Below are positions 53,247 through 61,828 of a stretch of DNA of 64,000 bases, piece by piece. The notes beneath the pieces are model-generated. The model saw only the letters and a list, made by a program, of their open reading frames with translations, had not been told where the DNA came from and searched no databases. Source of the stretch: Aedoeadaptatus ivorii (GTDB lineage Bacteria > Bacillota > Clostridia > Tissierellales > Peptoniphilaceae). Positions within the stretch are counted from its first letter, which is position 1. Each line of letters starts with the position of its first letter. The position numbers and the translations under genes were made by a program. The stretch spans positions 1,080,001-1,144,000 of the forward strand of contig NZ_LR134523.1 in NCBI RefSeq assembly GCF_900638585.1. Reading direction: 5' to 3'.

Positions 53247-54143
53247 CTATTTTCTTACTCCATAACTAATTGCATCCATTGGACAAGCATTTTTACATCG
53301 TCCACATCTAATACACTCAAGGTGATTAGAGTTTTCAACTGGGTCTACATTCATTTGGCAAACTTTTTTACACCTACCACAACTAATGCACTTTTCTTCG
53401 TCTAGTTTATACCTGAATACTGAAATCGGATTAAAAACCGAATAAATAGCCCCCAGAGGACAGATATACTTACAGAAAGGTCTATATATTACTATTGAAA
53501 CTAATAAAGTAAGTATTAAAATTGCTCCCTTCCAATAGTATAAAAAACCTATGGCTCCTCTCATACTTTTATTCAATAATACAAGGGGTAAGCCTCCCTC
53601 AAGCATACCAACTGGACAAATAAGCTTACAAAAATATGGAGACCCTTGCCCTAAAATATCCACTAAAAATAGAGGAAGTATTATAACGAAGATAATCAAT
53701 ATTATATATTTCAATTTTCTCAAATGCTTATCAAACTTAAATGTCTCAATTTTTTTTGAAAAGGGAATTTTGTGTAATAAATCTTGAATCAAACCAAATG
53801 GACATAGCCAACCGCAGACAAATCTACCCATGAGTGCACCTATCAAGAAGATAAAGCCAACTATATAATAACTGAACTTATAGTTCGAATTTCCAATCAC
53901 TGCCTGTAGGGATCCTATAGGACAAGAACCCTTTGCCCCCGGGCAGGAATAACAATTCATACCCGGAACACAAACTTTCTTCAGGTCCCCACCATAGATT
54001 TTACCTGTCTTAAACCCTTCAAAATAAGAATTAGTAACTAAAAACCAAAGGGCTTGAAATTGATGTCTAAAACGATCTCTTATTTTATATTTATCTTTTT
54101 TTTTACTACCCTTCATAAATTTTTTAATTCTATCCAATTCCAA
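53247..54143 (-). CDS. Membrane polyferredoxin (NapH/CcdA-substitute-like 4Fe-4S protein)
   Basis: About 298 residues; start uncertain (GTG 54146, TTG 54143; GGAG just upstream, inside the preceding gene). Five TMs carry CP motifs facing clusters or thiols: CVPGMNCYSCPGAKGSCPIG, FVCGWLCPFGLIQD, FCKLICPVGMLEGG, FCKYICPLGAIYS. The C terminus has two 4Fe-4S ferredoxin motifs (CISCGRCKKVCQMNVDP and CIRCGRCKNACPMDA). Likely passes cytoplasmic electrons across the membrane to the TlpA-like lipoprotein encoded two genes upstream, a job done elsewhere by CcdA or DsbD. Confidence 0.9.
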   Translation of the reverse strand: MELDRIKKFMKGSKKKDKYKIRDRFRHQFQALWFLVTNSYFEGFKTGKIYGGDLKKVCVPGMNCYSCPGAKGSCPIGSLQAVIGNSNYKFSYYIVGFIFLIGALMGRFVCGWLCPFGLIQDLLHKIPFSKKIETFKFDKHLRKLKYIILIIFVIILPLFLVDILGQGSPYFCKLICPVGMLEGGLPLVLLNKSMRGAIGFLYYWKGAILILTLLVSIVIYRPFCKYICPLGAIYSVFNPISVFRYKLDEEKCISCGRCKKVCQMNVDPVENSNHLECIRCGRCKNACPMDAISYGVRK

Positions 54144-54282
54144 CACACTCCATACAAATTCTTATCGCCTTTTCCAAGACAACTTTAGCCTCTCCATTCG
54201 TATAGCCATAGTAAATCATAGCCATACTAATAAAGACCATTACTACCGAGAAGGCACGGCTTTTTAAAAACTTATTAACCAT
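54130..54282 (-). CDS. 50-residue CD1871A-family CXXC membrane peptide
   Basis: Found by translating the gap between the TlpA-like gene and the polyferredoxin gene. One TM (FSVVMVFISMAMIYYGYTNG) is followed by the conserved end GEAKVVLEKAIRICMECVGIG, with the CMEC thiol pair. This matches the small family named after C. difficile CD1871A, which is found next to polyferredoxin and TlpA genes. It overlaps the polyferredoxin start by 14 bases, suggesting coupled translation. Likely relays electrons or holds a cluster/disulfide between membrane donor and lipoprotein; mechanism not established. Confidence 0.85.
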   Translation of the reverse strand: MVNKFLKSRAFSVVMVFISMAMIYYGYTNGEAKVVLEKAIRICMECVGIG

Positions 54283-54303
54283 ATCCCATTCACCACTTTA
54301 CAT

Positions 54304-55461
54304 TTACTTATTATTTATTTTTGCTAATTCTTTTTCAATTACCTGCTTCCATTCCTTTGCACTCTTTGCCCCTGAATAAGTATCACCTACAATGTTTCCA
54401 TTCTTATCAACAAAGAAAGTCTCTGGCATAGCCTGTATACCATTCAATCTACCATTAAAGTTTGTCTTGTCTGGCATCAAGAAAGGATATGAAGCCTTTG
54501 TCTTTTCAAATATTAACTTTGACTTTTCAATAGCTTCCTTGTTTTCACCCTTATCATCAACAGTATCTGTTACAACTCCAACAATATTGACACCCTTGCT
54601 TTTCATTTCATTCTGAACCTCAACCAAATCAGGAATTTCCTTTACACAAGCTGTGCACCAAGTGGCAAATACGTTCACCATAGTAAGATCATACTTCTCA
54701 AAATCCTTGCTTGAAAAATTCTTGCCATTTATATCCTTTGTTGATAGATTACGCAAGTCTTTAACGGAATCTTTGCTAAATGCTTCTGTATTTTCTAAAT
54801 CAGTTTTTTCTGAAAGCACAAAACCATTTTCTGGACGTTCTTTTTTATCTATAATTTCACTCTCTGTGTTTTTAAATTCTTCCACAAGACTGCTTTCAGC
54901 TTTGCTATTTGTGCTTAAATAGTAATCGTAAGCTCCATCTCTTGAAACTCCTATTTTAGTATGAGTATCACATTTTGTAATTTCAGATATTTTTTCTTCT
55001 GACATATTTTTTTCAAACATACCAATAGTCCCAATTCTTTCAAGTCCATTCTTCCATTTTTCATAACCATCGCCCATTTTTTCTATAACTGCATTTTTTT
55101 GCTCTTCCGTCATTTTTTCAAATGTCAAAATAGCATACTTTAGTTCTTTATCTATAGGACTTTGATCATCTAACATTCCTATCTTTTTATCTGTCATATA
55201 CTTTTTAACTTTGTCTGAGAGTTTGAATTTAAGCCCTAAATATTCATAAACATATTCTTCCTTTGCTTCCAATGTGTAATCTGACGGTTTAAAAGTTTCA
55301 TTTTTGCCATCTGGGTTAATTGACATGCCCGCCTCTTCAGAACTTATAGATTGCCCTTCTTTAATTTTATTGTTTTCATTACTTTTTTGACAGCCAACTG
55401 CGCTCAAGCTCAAACATAATGCAAGTAATAGGCATGCTCCTCTTGATACTATTTTTTTCAT
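54304..55461 (-). CDS. TlpA-like thiol-disulfide oxidoreductase lipoprotein
   Basis: 385 residues, AAAGGAGGAATAATTT before the ATG. Lipobox LSAVGC (Cys24) follows a signal peptide. Residues about 55-205 form a domain I do not recognise (YEYLGLKFKLSDKVKKYMTD, and a conserved-looking DGAYDYYLSTN). From about residue 235 it is a TlpA/ResA-type thioredoxin: LTMVNVFATWCTACVKEIPD with CxxC redox pair WCTAC, GVNIVGVVTDTVDD, and cis-Pro region QAMPETFFVDKNGNIVG. It acts outside the membrane, reducing or repairing disulfides. First gene of the TlpA-CXXC-polyferredoxin-ABC run. Confidence 0.93.
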   Translation of the reverse strand: MKKIVSRGACLLLALCLSLSAVGCQKSNENNKIKEGQSISSEEAGMSINPDGKNETFKPSDYTLEAKEEYVYEYLGLKFKLSDKVKKYMTDKKIGMLDDQSPIDKELKYAILTFEKMTEEQKNAVIEKMGDGYEKWKNGLERIGTIGMFEKNMSEEKISEITKCDTHTKIGVSRDGAYDYYLSTNSKAESSLVEEFKNTESEIIDKKERPENGFVLSEKTDLENTEAFSKDSVKDLRNLSTKDINGKNFSSKDFEKYDLTMVNVFATWCTACVKEIPDLVEVQNEMKSKGVNIVGVVTDTVDDKGENKEAIEKSKLIFEKTKASYPFLMPDKTNFNGRLNGIQAMPETFFVDKNGNIVGDTYSGAKSAKEWKQVIEKELAKINNK

Positions 55462-55636
55462 AAATTATTCCTCCTTTATTTTTTACACAATAGCATTTCA
55501 TAGCTACTTTCAATAACATTCTACACACCTTTTATGAAACGTTGATGAAATATGTTTTTTATTTCTAAGCTTGGCGCAATCGTGGTTACTCCGTTACGTT
55601 TATTTCTTAATTTTTTCTCATTATGCTAAGTGTTTT

Positions 55637-55842
55637 TTAGAATTCCTTTGTCTTTGTTGCTTCTTCTAGTAGGACTTTTATCTCTCCTTCTGTTAGTTCT
55701 ACTGCATTTTCTATAAGACTTTTTAAGATTGCTCCTCTTTTTATAAGTCTATGTGTTCTTTGTTTCTTTCTTTTTCTATGTCTTGTATTAATATCTTCTT
55801 TTCTCGATTTTTTAGTTGCTTTAATCTTTCCTTCTTAATTCT
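55637..55842 (-). pseudogene. DUF3847-like remnant, frameshifted
   Basis: Minus-strand reading RIKKERLKQLKNREKKILIQ in one frame and RKKQRTHRLIKRGAILKSLI, ENAVELTEGEIKVLLEEATK in the next, ending in TAA. The pattern of charged helix, R.HRL..RG..L..L, ELTE.E...LL is that of DUF3847, a small protein of Tn1549-like mobile elements. The frame change falls in an A-rich stretch. It directly adjoins the group II intron 3' end, so its 5' part is absent. The remaining 55462-55636 holds nothing recognisable. Confidence 0.45.
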
Positions 55843-55879
55843 GGGCGATCGAGTAGGGCATAATTAAATGCCCTCTCAC

Positions 55880-55914
55880 ACCACCGTACGTACCGTTCGG
55901 TATACGGCGGTTCA
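55880..55914 (-). ncRNA. Group II intron domain V
   Basis: GAACCGCCGTATACCG and CGGTACGTACGGTGGT pair into the short bulged hairpin that forms the catalytic centre, followed by GTGTGAGAGGG and the domain VI hairpin. The ribozyme core is preserved although the maturase is not, so splicing in trans would be conceivable if another maturase is present. Confidence 0.8.
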
Positions 55915-57195
55915 ATTAAATCTAACATTACGTCTTTCTGTATAATAATCTAAGCAACTGACTAGACCTCGTCTGGTCAGTATTTCTTTTGAGATTGATC
56001 TGACTACACAAGTTTTTGTTACTACAAAGTAGTACCTGTTTCCTACATATGAGGTTAGTCTTGTTAGGTCTTTGTTCACACCTAGTTTTTGTACTCCCCA
56101 TTGTCTTTTTGATGCTACTTTCCACATTTTCCAGATTATCATTCTTAGTCGTGTTCTTAAGTGCTCATCTATTTTTGTTAAGTTTGTTTTCATGTCACCT
56201 ATTAAGAAGTAGTTTATCCATCCTCTTATGATTTGGTTTAAATTATTTAACCTTGTCGTAAAGTCTATTGACCATCTTCTAGTTGTCAGTTCTTTTAACT
56301 TTGATTTAAATTTCTTTACTGAGTCTTGGTGTGGCCTTGGTCTCCATGTTGAGGTTTTAAAGTCATGCCAGAATCCAAATCCTAGATATTTTAATTTACT
56401 TGGTTTTGTTATTTGGCTTTTCTCTGTATTTACTTTTAAACCTAGTTTTCTTTCTATCCAGTTTGTTACTGAATACATCACTCTATTTGCTTCTGATTTG
56501 CTTTTAACTGTAATGATACAATCATCTGCATATCTTACAAAATTTAATCCTCTTTGTTCTAGTTCTTTGTCTAGTTCATTGAGCATGATGTTGCTTAAAA
56601 GTGGTTAGAGATTTCCTCCTTGAGCTGTACCTTCTTTTGATGGTTCGTATTGCCCTTTATTCATGATTCCTGCTTGGAGGGATTTTCTTATCAATGATTC
56701 TGTTTCGGGGTCGTTGATATGTTCATGAACTAGGCTCATTAATTTGTCTTGTGGTACTCTGTCGAAAAACTTTTCCAAGTCTATATCTAGAATCCAATCA
56801 TAACCATTATTAAAGTATTCTAGTAGTTTCACTATGGCCATTTCACAGTTTCTTCTTGGTCTGAACCCATAACTATATTCTGAAAATTTCTGGTCTATGA
56901 TTGGTGTTAGGACTTGTACTATTGCCTGTTGGATTATTCTATCCATCACAGTTGGTATTCCTAGTTATCTTACTCCACCATTCGGTTTTGGTATTTCTAC
57001 TCTTAATACTGGTTGTGGTTTGTATTTTCTTGTTTGTAGTTCTTCTTTTATCCTTGGCCAGTTTTCTCTAATGTATCCATCTATTTGGTCTATGGTTATT
57101 CCATCGATTCCACTTGTACCTTTATTTGAGTATACTCTTTTTAAGGCTTGATACATATTTTGTCGGTCAAGTATTTTATCTAGTAGTGTTTCCAT
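55912..57195 (-). pseudogene. ltrA: Group II intron reverse transcriptase/maturase with two in-frame stops
   Basis: A single 428-codon frame from ATG 57195 to 55912, interrupted by TAA at 56962-56964 (after IPKPNGGVR, where relatives have Leu: TTA to TAA) and TAA at 56602-56604 (after TAQGGNL, where relatives have Ser: TCA to TAA). The rest is well kept: QNMYQALKRVYSNKGTSGID, SYGFRPRRNCEMAI, WILDIDLEKFFDRV, RYADDCIITV with the YADD active site, and the maturase X domain (IIRGWINYFLIGDMK). No HNH domain follows. Two point mutations, no indels: recently inactivated. Confidence 0.9.
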
Positions 57196-57677
57196 AATGT
57201 GCACTTGCTCCTTTCCGCTTGCTTAGATTCATCTTGTGCTACTGGCCTTGAACTCATTTTACGTTTTCATCTGTGCCTGTCAGATATTCTAAGCTACATA
57301 CATTTTGCTTTATGCTCTCTAATTGTTCTGTCCTTCGTAAAAAACTTTTACTACTATGACATCTGCTGACTTCTCATAGTTCGTTGTTACTACTGTTTCG
57401 TCTATGAGACCTCACGGGTTAAGTCATATATCTTTCCTCGTTTACCTGCAGAATTTACGTTTTAGGATTACGGTTATCTTTTGGACTTTGTTGTCTCCAG
57501 CCAACTTATCCACCTAACTCGCCTTGTATTCTGTTCCTGTTCGTCAGGCCACGATTTTTCTATTGCTTCCTCTCTCCCATGCCTCACGGCGTGATACTTG
57601 CAAGTTGCTATTGGATTCGTCGATAACTACGCTCCGTTGGACTTCCACCTTAGACATATGACATGCCCGTCAAACTG

Positions 57678-57704
57678 AAAAAAGACACCAATCTCTGGTG
57701 TCTT
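57678..57704 (-). terminator. Terminator of the MerR gene
   Basis: Perfect 8-bp stem AGACACCA / TGGTGTCT with a five-base loop and T6 on the minus strand, right after the merR stop. The intron sequence begins directly beyond it. Confidence 0.9.
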
Positions 57705-57709
57705 GTAGT

Positions 57710-58558
57710 TTATTTATTGAGTTCTAAATATTTATCATTTGCTATAAGTAACTTTTGATAATACTCATCATAGCTCTTGCTAAACTTTCTTATCAGCGGA
57801 ATAGCTATTTCATAGTATTTATTATCTTCCATATATCTTTGCAGTTTATCTTGAATGTTTTTCATTGGGCTACTTTGATATTCATCACTATTTTTATAAT
57901 CTTGATATAAAGCTACCATATCCTTATTTTCTTCTAACCATTGTTCAGAATTCTCTATAGCTTCAATTTTTGATGTATTCACTTCTTTTAAAACTTTCAT
58001 GTTATAAGCAGAGCTAACAACTTCAATATACTCTTGTTCTTCTTTACTAAGTGTAAATGAAGGTAAATTATCTAAATAGGCTACAAAGTCTTCATATGAA
58101 GCTTTTCCTTCTACATTCAATGTTTCATTCAAAAATGATTGATAAGAAGAAAATATTAGCTGTCCAAAATAGCCAGGAAAGGCATTTGCTAACTTTTCAT
58201 AAATGCTCTCCTCTGCTTCGATCAAGGCGATTTTATCATCGATTACAGTTTGACATTCTTTCTTCACCATCAGTTCAATAACTTCTTTTCTTTTTTGTTC
58301 AATATCTAACTGATGTTCTTTTTTTCTAAGCATAGAAGAAAGTGAGTTACCATTGGACGATAAACATTCTTCTATCTCAGATATTCTTAGACCCACTTTT
58401 CTAAATAATGCGATTTTGTTTAGCGTAACTAAATCTTCATTACGATAATCTCGATAGCCATTTTCTAATTTCAACGGCTGAATCAAACCTTTTTCTTCAT
58501 AATACTCGATTGCTTTTCTAGTCAAACCTGTTTTCGCTTGAATTTTATTTCTTAGCAT
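57710..58558 (-). CDS. MerR-family transcriptional regulator with long effector domain
   Basis: 282 residues, AAGGAGGTGTTAAACC before the ATG. N-terminal MerR winged helix: KTGLTRKAIEYYEEKGLIQP, ENGYRDYRNEDLVTLNKIAL, FRKVGLRISEIEECL, then a dimerisation helix (LRKKEHQLDIEQKRKEVIEL). The C-terminal 170 residues are helical and aromatic/acidic, not a TipAS or multidrug-binding domain I can name. A 19-bp-spacer promoter upstream fits the class, which untwists such promoters to activate. Probably autoregulated. Flanked by the intron and the XRE/membrane pair. Confidence 0.9.
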   Translation of the reverse strand: MLRNKIQAKTGLTRKAIEYYEEKGLIQPLKLENGYRDYRNEDLVTLNKIALFRKVGLRISEIEECLSSNGNSLSSMLRKKEHQLDIEQKRKEVIELMVKKECQTVIDDKIALIEAEESIYEKLANAFPGYFGQLIFSSYQSFLNETLNVEGKASYEDFVAYLDNLPSFTLSKEEQEYIEVVSSAYNMKVLKEVNTSKIEAIENSEQWLEENKDMVALYQDYKNSDEYQSSPMKNIQDKLQRYMEDNKYYEIAIPLIRKFSKSYDEYYQKLLIANDKYLELNK

Positions 58559-58580
58559 GGTTTAACACCTCCTTGATTAA

Positions 58581-58611
58581 AGGATAGCTCAGTCCCTAGT
58601 GGACAGGTCAA
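58581..58611 (-). promoter_or_regulatory. MerR-type promoter with 19-bp spacer
   Basis: -35 TTGACC (58611-58606), 19-base spacer, -10 TATCCT (58586-58581) on the minus strand. The spacer contains the dyad GTCC-N5-GGAC. Over-long spacers with a central dyad are the hallmark of MerR-controlled promoters. It lies 25-50 bases before the merR start. Confidence 0.75.
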
Positions 58612-58641
58612 GGCTTAAATTTAATTTCTACATCTCTTTTT

Positions 58642-59052
58642 TTATTTGATATGATAATAGACATTTATTCCTACAACACAAAGATATGAAATCACTACCA
58701 CAATAATAGTAAATATATCTGAAACAGCTATTGCTAAATAGAGCAATACTGCTCCAAAAATATAAATAAAAGTATCATACGCCTTTGATTTTGCTATATT
58801 CGAAATAGTACTGTTTCTCTCATCGTTTTTTCTATTTCTAACTGTTTATATGTTTCTGCGATTTTTTAATGTATTTACTTTTATTATTTCTCCAACACCA
58901 TGTCCAAATAAACCACATCCTATACCCACCAGAATATATGGTAATGATTTTAAAACACTTTCTGTCTCAGAATAATTTCTTTCCAAATATATTCCGATAA
59001 TCAATGACAACGCTCCACAAGAAGCTAATATCCAATACTTGTATTTCTTCAT
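58642..59052 (-). pseudogene. Membrane protein paired with XRE regulator, disrupted
   Basis: From ATG 59052 (GAGGAGATATAAA) the frame gives two TMs (YWILASCGALSLIIGIYLER, LPYILVGIGCGLFGHGVGEI) and stops at TAA after LKNRRNI. In the same frame beyond the stop it continues KNDERNSTISNIAKSKAYDT and two more TMs (FIYIFGAVLLYLAIAVSDIF, TIIVVVISYLCVVGINVYYH). Between, KQLEIEK is read one frame over, which implies two compensating small indels, one at an A6 run where A7 would fit. Relatives are single four-TM proteins of about 140 residues with a DERN motif, always encoded after a small XRE regulator. Confidence 0.75.
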
Positions 59053-59053
59053 T

Positions 59054-59254
59054 TTATATCTCCTCCTCGTAAATAAATACTTCTTCAATTGATAAATTAA
59101 AGAACTTAGCAATTTTAAATGCCAAAATTATAGATGGATTATATCTTCCATTCTCTAAAGAACCAACTGTCTGCCTTGATACTTCAAGAGCATTAGCAAG
59201 TTCTTCTTGTGTTATTCCTTTTTCTTTCCTAATTTCTTCAAGTCTATTTTTCAC
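59054..59254 (-). CDS. Small XRE-family (Cro/CI-like) regulator
   Basis: 66 residues from GTG 59254, seven bases after GGAGGAG. It is almost entirely one helix-turn-helix domain: RLEEIRKEKGITQEELANAL, EVSRQTVGSLENGRYNPSI, LAFKIAKFFNLSIEEVF. This compact type regulates an adjacent membrane-protein gene, here the disrupted gene two bases downstream. Confidence 0.9.
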   Translation of the reverse strand: MKNRLEEIRKEKGITQEELANALEVSRQTVGSLENGRYNPSIILAFKIAKFFNLSIEEVFIYEEEI

Positions 59255-59376
59255 ATTACATCTCCTCCTGAAACGGAAAGCCAGCTTTACATATAGTATA
59301 ATTCCTACTACAAAAATGTCAAGCTCACTTTCCATAAAATCGCAAAAAACTCGCCCTAAAGCAAAGTGTCTCTGCT

Positions 59377-59606
59377 CTATCTTTCTATTTTCACTTTATT
59401 CTCCTCAAGGAATGTAAATTCAATCCTTCCATCATGATGAACCGTCAAATATTCCACCATGCTAAGCCATATATTTTTATCAAATTCTGTAATAAGTTCC
59501 TACTTTTCTATATCCTTAATGAATAACTCTACTGTCTCTTTCCTGGATTTCTTCTCGAAAATATTTGAGCTTACTTCTTTTATTCTTACTCATTCTATAC
59601 AGATAC
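59377..59606 (-). pseudogene. Serine recombinase C-terminal remnant
   Basis: Minus-strand reading SNIFEKKSRKETVELFIKDI, EK, TAG, ELITEFDKNIWLSMVEYLTV, HHDGRIEFTFLEENKVKIER, stop. The E-L-I-x-x-F-D-x-x-(I/L)-W-x-x-(L/M)-V-(D/E)-Y-(V/L)-T-V...F.F pattern is the C-terminal end of large serine recombinases (TndX/TnpX type) that move Tn1549-like elements. It has an in-frame TAG (CAG likely) and lacks the catalytic domain. The remainder of 59607-59805 shows only short GGGTGCA direct repeats. Confidence 0.55.
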
Positions 59607-59805
59607 TTTCTTCTAAACCCTCCCTTATTCAGGTGGGTGCAAGTGGGTGCATTTTTCCTTGTTATCCATTCCCAAGTGTCAACTCTACCTTATGGATATG
59701 TTCCCACTTAGTCTATTTTTATCGAAAAAAAGAGGGCTTATTCCAAGTTACCGTTACCTTTTAATGATAGCCTATGAATAAGCCTTTATTTTCAATTCTT
59801 TATTT

Positions 59806-59886
59806 ACTTACTGGGTGCAACTCTTGACATCAAAACGACACTCTCAACATGGCTTGAGTGGTCAATATAGTTAAAATTTGATATTT
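59806..59886 (-). pseudogene. Short C-terminal fragment resembling a TrmA/RlmD-type RNA methyltransferase
   Basis: Reads NFNYIDHSSHVESVVLMSRV, APSK, stop. The HVE(S/T)VVL(M/L)SR ending is characteristic of RlmD/TrmA-family 23S rRNA or tRNA uracil methyltransferases. Only about 25 residues remain and there is a TGA just upstream in frame. It may mark a recombination or insertion junction. Confidence 0.35.
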
Positions 59887-59994
59887 TTCAAAAGCCTCGT
59901 ATGTGGGAATAGGTCAATCAGTAAATATCTTGTAATTTATTATGTAACTCTAAAGTAAAGAAAATCAACCTATAGCTCCGCTCAATTTTGTTTA

Positions 59995-61018
59995 TTAATT
60001 AAAGGGTATCATTTGTTTACTTACATTTACTTCTGCTTCTACCCCAAAAGGAATTATACATCTTGGTGTTGAGTGTCCAATGTTTATATTATATAAAATT
60101 GGTAAATCTTTATTAGTGATTTCTTCTAATAAAATAGATTTATACTCCTCGTAATAGATTTCATTTTGAGGTTTTCCTACTAACACTCCAGCTAATACAT
60201 CAAACAAGCCGTAGTCTTTTAGAGCAAGTATCATTTTCCTATATAAATCAGGTTTTGATTTTTCTTCGCTTGATTCTATAAGTAAAATCTTATTTTCCCA
60301 TTGCTCAAGGTTGGAAATAAATTATATTTGCTACAAATTTCTACTGTATCGTTAAATCTAGAATTATCGAACATATCATATATTGATTCTATGCATCCGC
60401 CTAAAATTTTTCCACTAAATATAGGATTTCCTCTTAATAGCTCAAAACCGGTATTAGGATGACTTTTCATTTCTACTCCTATAGCTTTCTCGCTAAAATC
60501 TTCCCTTTCTTCATACCACACTTCACTAGGGTGGATCTCATTTATTTTCCCTGTTTTTATAAGTTCTAAAAAGTATTTTTCTGTATAAGCTAGCATATTA
60601 TCAGATAGTTCGCATACATCTGGCAAAAATGCCTGACCATAAAATGTTTTTATAACAAACTTATTTAGCATGAAGTGATTCATTGTTGAGTCAGAAAAAC
60701 CTAAAAAACTTTTTGTTTAACAATATTTTTTAATCTATCTCTTTCAAATAAATAAGGAGCTAATCTATAGGTATCTTCTCCACCAATAGCACATAAAATC
60801 ATATCAATAGAGTCATCTTCAAAAGCAATCAGCAAATCATCTACCCTAAGTTCTGGATTATTTTTTAAAAAGTCTATACCTTTCAAAGAATTAGGTAAAA
60901 ATTATATTTCGACTCCTAGCTTGTATAATCTATCTATTCCATTTTTTATTTCATGCTCAACAAAACTTTCCCCCAAAACACCACTTGATAAACTCACAAT
61001 TCCTATTGTCTTTATCAT
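59995..61018 (-). pseudogene. S66 peptidase (LD-carboxypeptidase/MccF family), three disruptions
   Basis: From ATG 61018 (GGAGGAAATA upstream) the product reads IKTIGIVSLSSGVLGESFVE, then a TAA (probably AAA Lys) before FLPNSLKGIDFLKNN. DLLIAFEDDSIDMILCAIGG carries the strand before the nucleophile region; a one-base loss at a T6 run near 60710 separates KQKVF from LGFSDSTMNHFML. Next, FYGQAFLPDVCEL, GNPIFSGKILGGCIESIYDM, and a second one-base loss near 60302 (LFPTLSN | WENKILLIESSEEK). The end AGVLVGKPQNEIYYEEY and HSTPRCIIPFGVEAEV is normal. About 340 codons in total. Homologues cleave muropeptides or detoxify microcin C-like compounds. Confidence 0.9.
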
Positions 61019-61102
61019 TATTTCCTCCAAATTTCTAAATAAAATGGATGTCTTTCATTTTTACTTTCCACATTAAAATATTCAGTTTTTAGATTTTGAG
61101 GG

Positions 61103-61828
61103 TCAAACCTCTAATTTTTCCATAATACTAGATATTTTCTTTATATTTTCTGATATATTATCAGTGTTTTTAGTGTCAATCATAATTTTTCCATCTTTTA
61201 AAAATATTACTCTATTCGCATATGCAGCAGCATTCATATCATGAGTTACCATTATTATCATAGTATTGTCTTCATTTATATTCTTAAATATCTCCATTAC
61301 ACTTTTACTCATTTTCGAGTTTAATGCTCCTGTAGGCTCATCTGCAAATAATATCTTAGGACTGTTAATTAAAGCTCTAGCTATTGCCACTCTTTGATAC
61401 TGCCCACCAGATAGATTGCTCGGACTCATATATCTTATATCCTCTATGCCAAGACTACTTAATAATGTATTAGCTTTCATTTCTATATCTTTTTTTGATT
61501 CTCTCTTTAGTTTTAATGCTGGATACATAATGTTATCTAGTACACAAAGATTTTTTAATAGGTATGGTTTCTGAAAAACAAAGCCCATCTTAGATAGTCT
61601 AATATCTTCTAGTTCCTCATCTTTTAGGTCATTTAAATCTCTAGAATCAAATATAATACTACCGCTATCTACTTTATCCATTCCGCTTATAGAATATAAA
61701 AGTGTAGATTTACCAGATCCAGAACTACCCATAATAGCTACAAACTCAGAATTCTCAACACTAAAACTTATATTATCTAATACCAGGTTATCACCAAATT
61801 TTTTATATATATTTTTTATCTCTATCAT
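61103..61828 (-). CDS. ABC transporter ATPase (LolD/MacB type)
   Basis: 241 residues. Walker A GSSGSGKST, Q-loop FVFQKPYLLKNLCVLDN, signature LSGGQYQRVAIARALI, Walker B ILFADEPTGALNS, switch VTHDMNA. LNSK replaces the more common LDS/LDx D-loop aspartate, a small deviation. Overlaps the upstream permease gene by four bases (ATGA); together they form one exporter. Confidence 0.93.
   Translation of the reverse strand: MIEIKNIYKKFGDNLVLDNISFSVENSEFVAIMGSSGSGKSTLLYSISGMDKVDSGSIIFDSRDLNDLKDEELEDIRLSKMGFVFQKPYLLKNLCVLDNIMYPALKLKRESKKDIEMKANTLLSSLGIEDIRYMSPSNLSGGQYQRVAIARALINSPKILFADEPTGALNSKMSKSVMEIFKNINEDNTMIIMVTHDMNAAAYANRVIFLKDGKIMIDTKNTDNISENIKKISSIMEKLEV

Larger units (their letters stand above)
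55848..57677 (-). mobile_element. Group II intron carrying a broken maturase
   Basis: RNA domains flank the maturase: 5' side with the conserved stretches GTGGAAGTCCAACGGAGCG, CGTGGCCTGACGAACAG and GAGGTCTCATAGACGAAACA (57630 down to 57210); 3' side with domain V (55880-55914), domain VI hairpin AGGGCA/TGCCCT (55855-55874) and a CTACTCGAT end near 55848. The typical GTGYG 5' end is not seen, so the right border is approximate and may be truncated. It lies directly behind the MerR terminator hairpin, a site type favoured by some group II introns. Confidence 0.85.

Noticed and set aside
59459-59764. 101-residue plus-strand frame
   Set aside because: Lies opposite the serine-recombinase remnant and has no ribosome site; rich in Ser/Phe/Leu as expected for the complement of AT-rich coding sequence.
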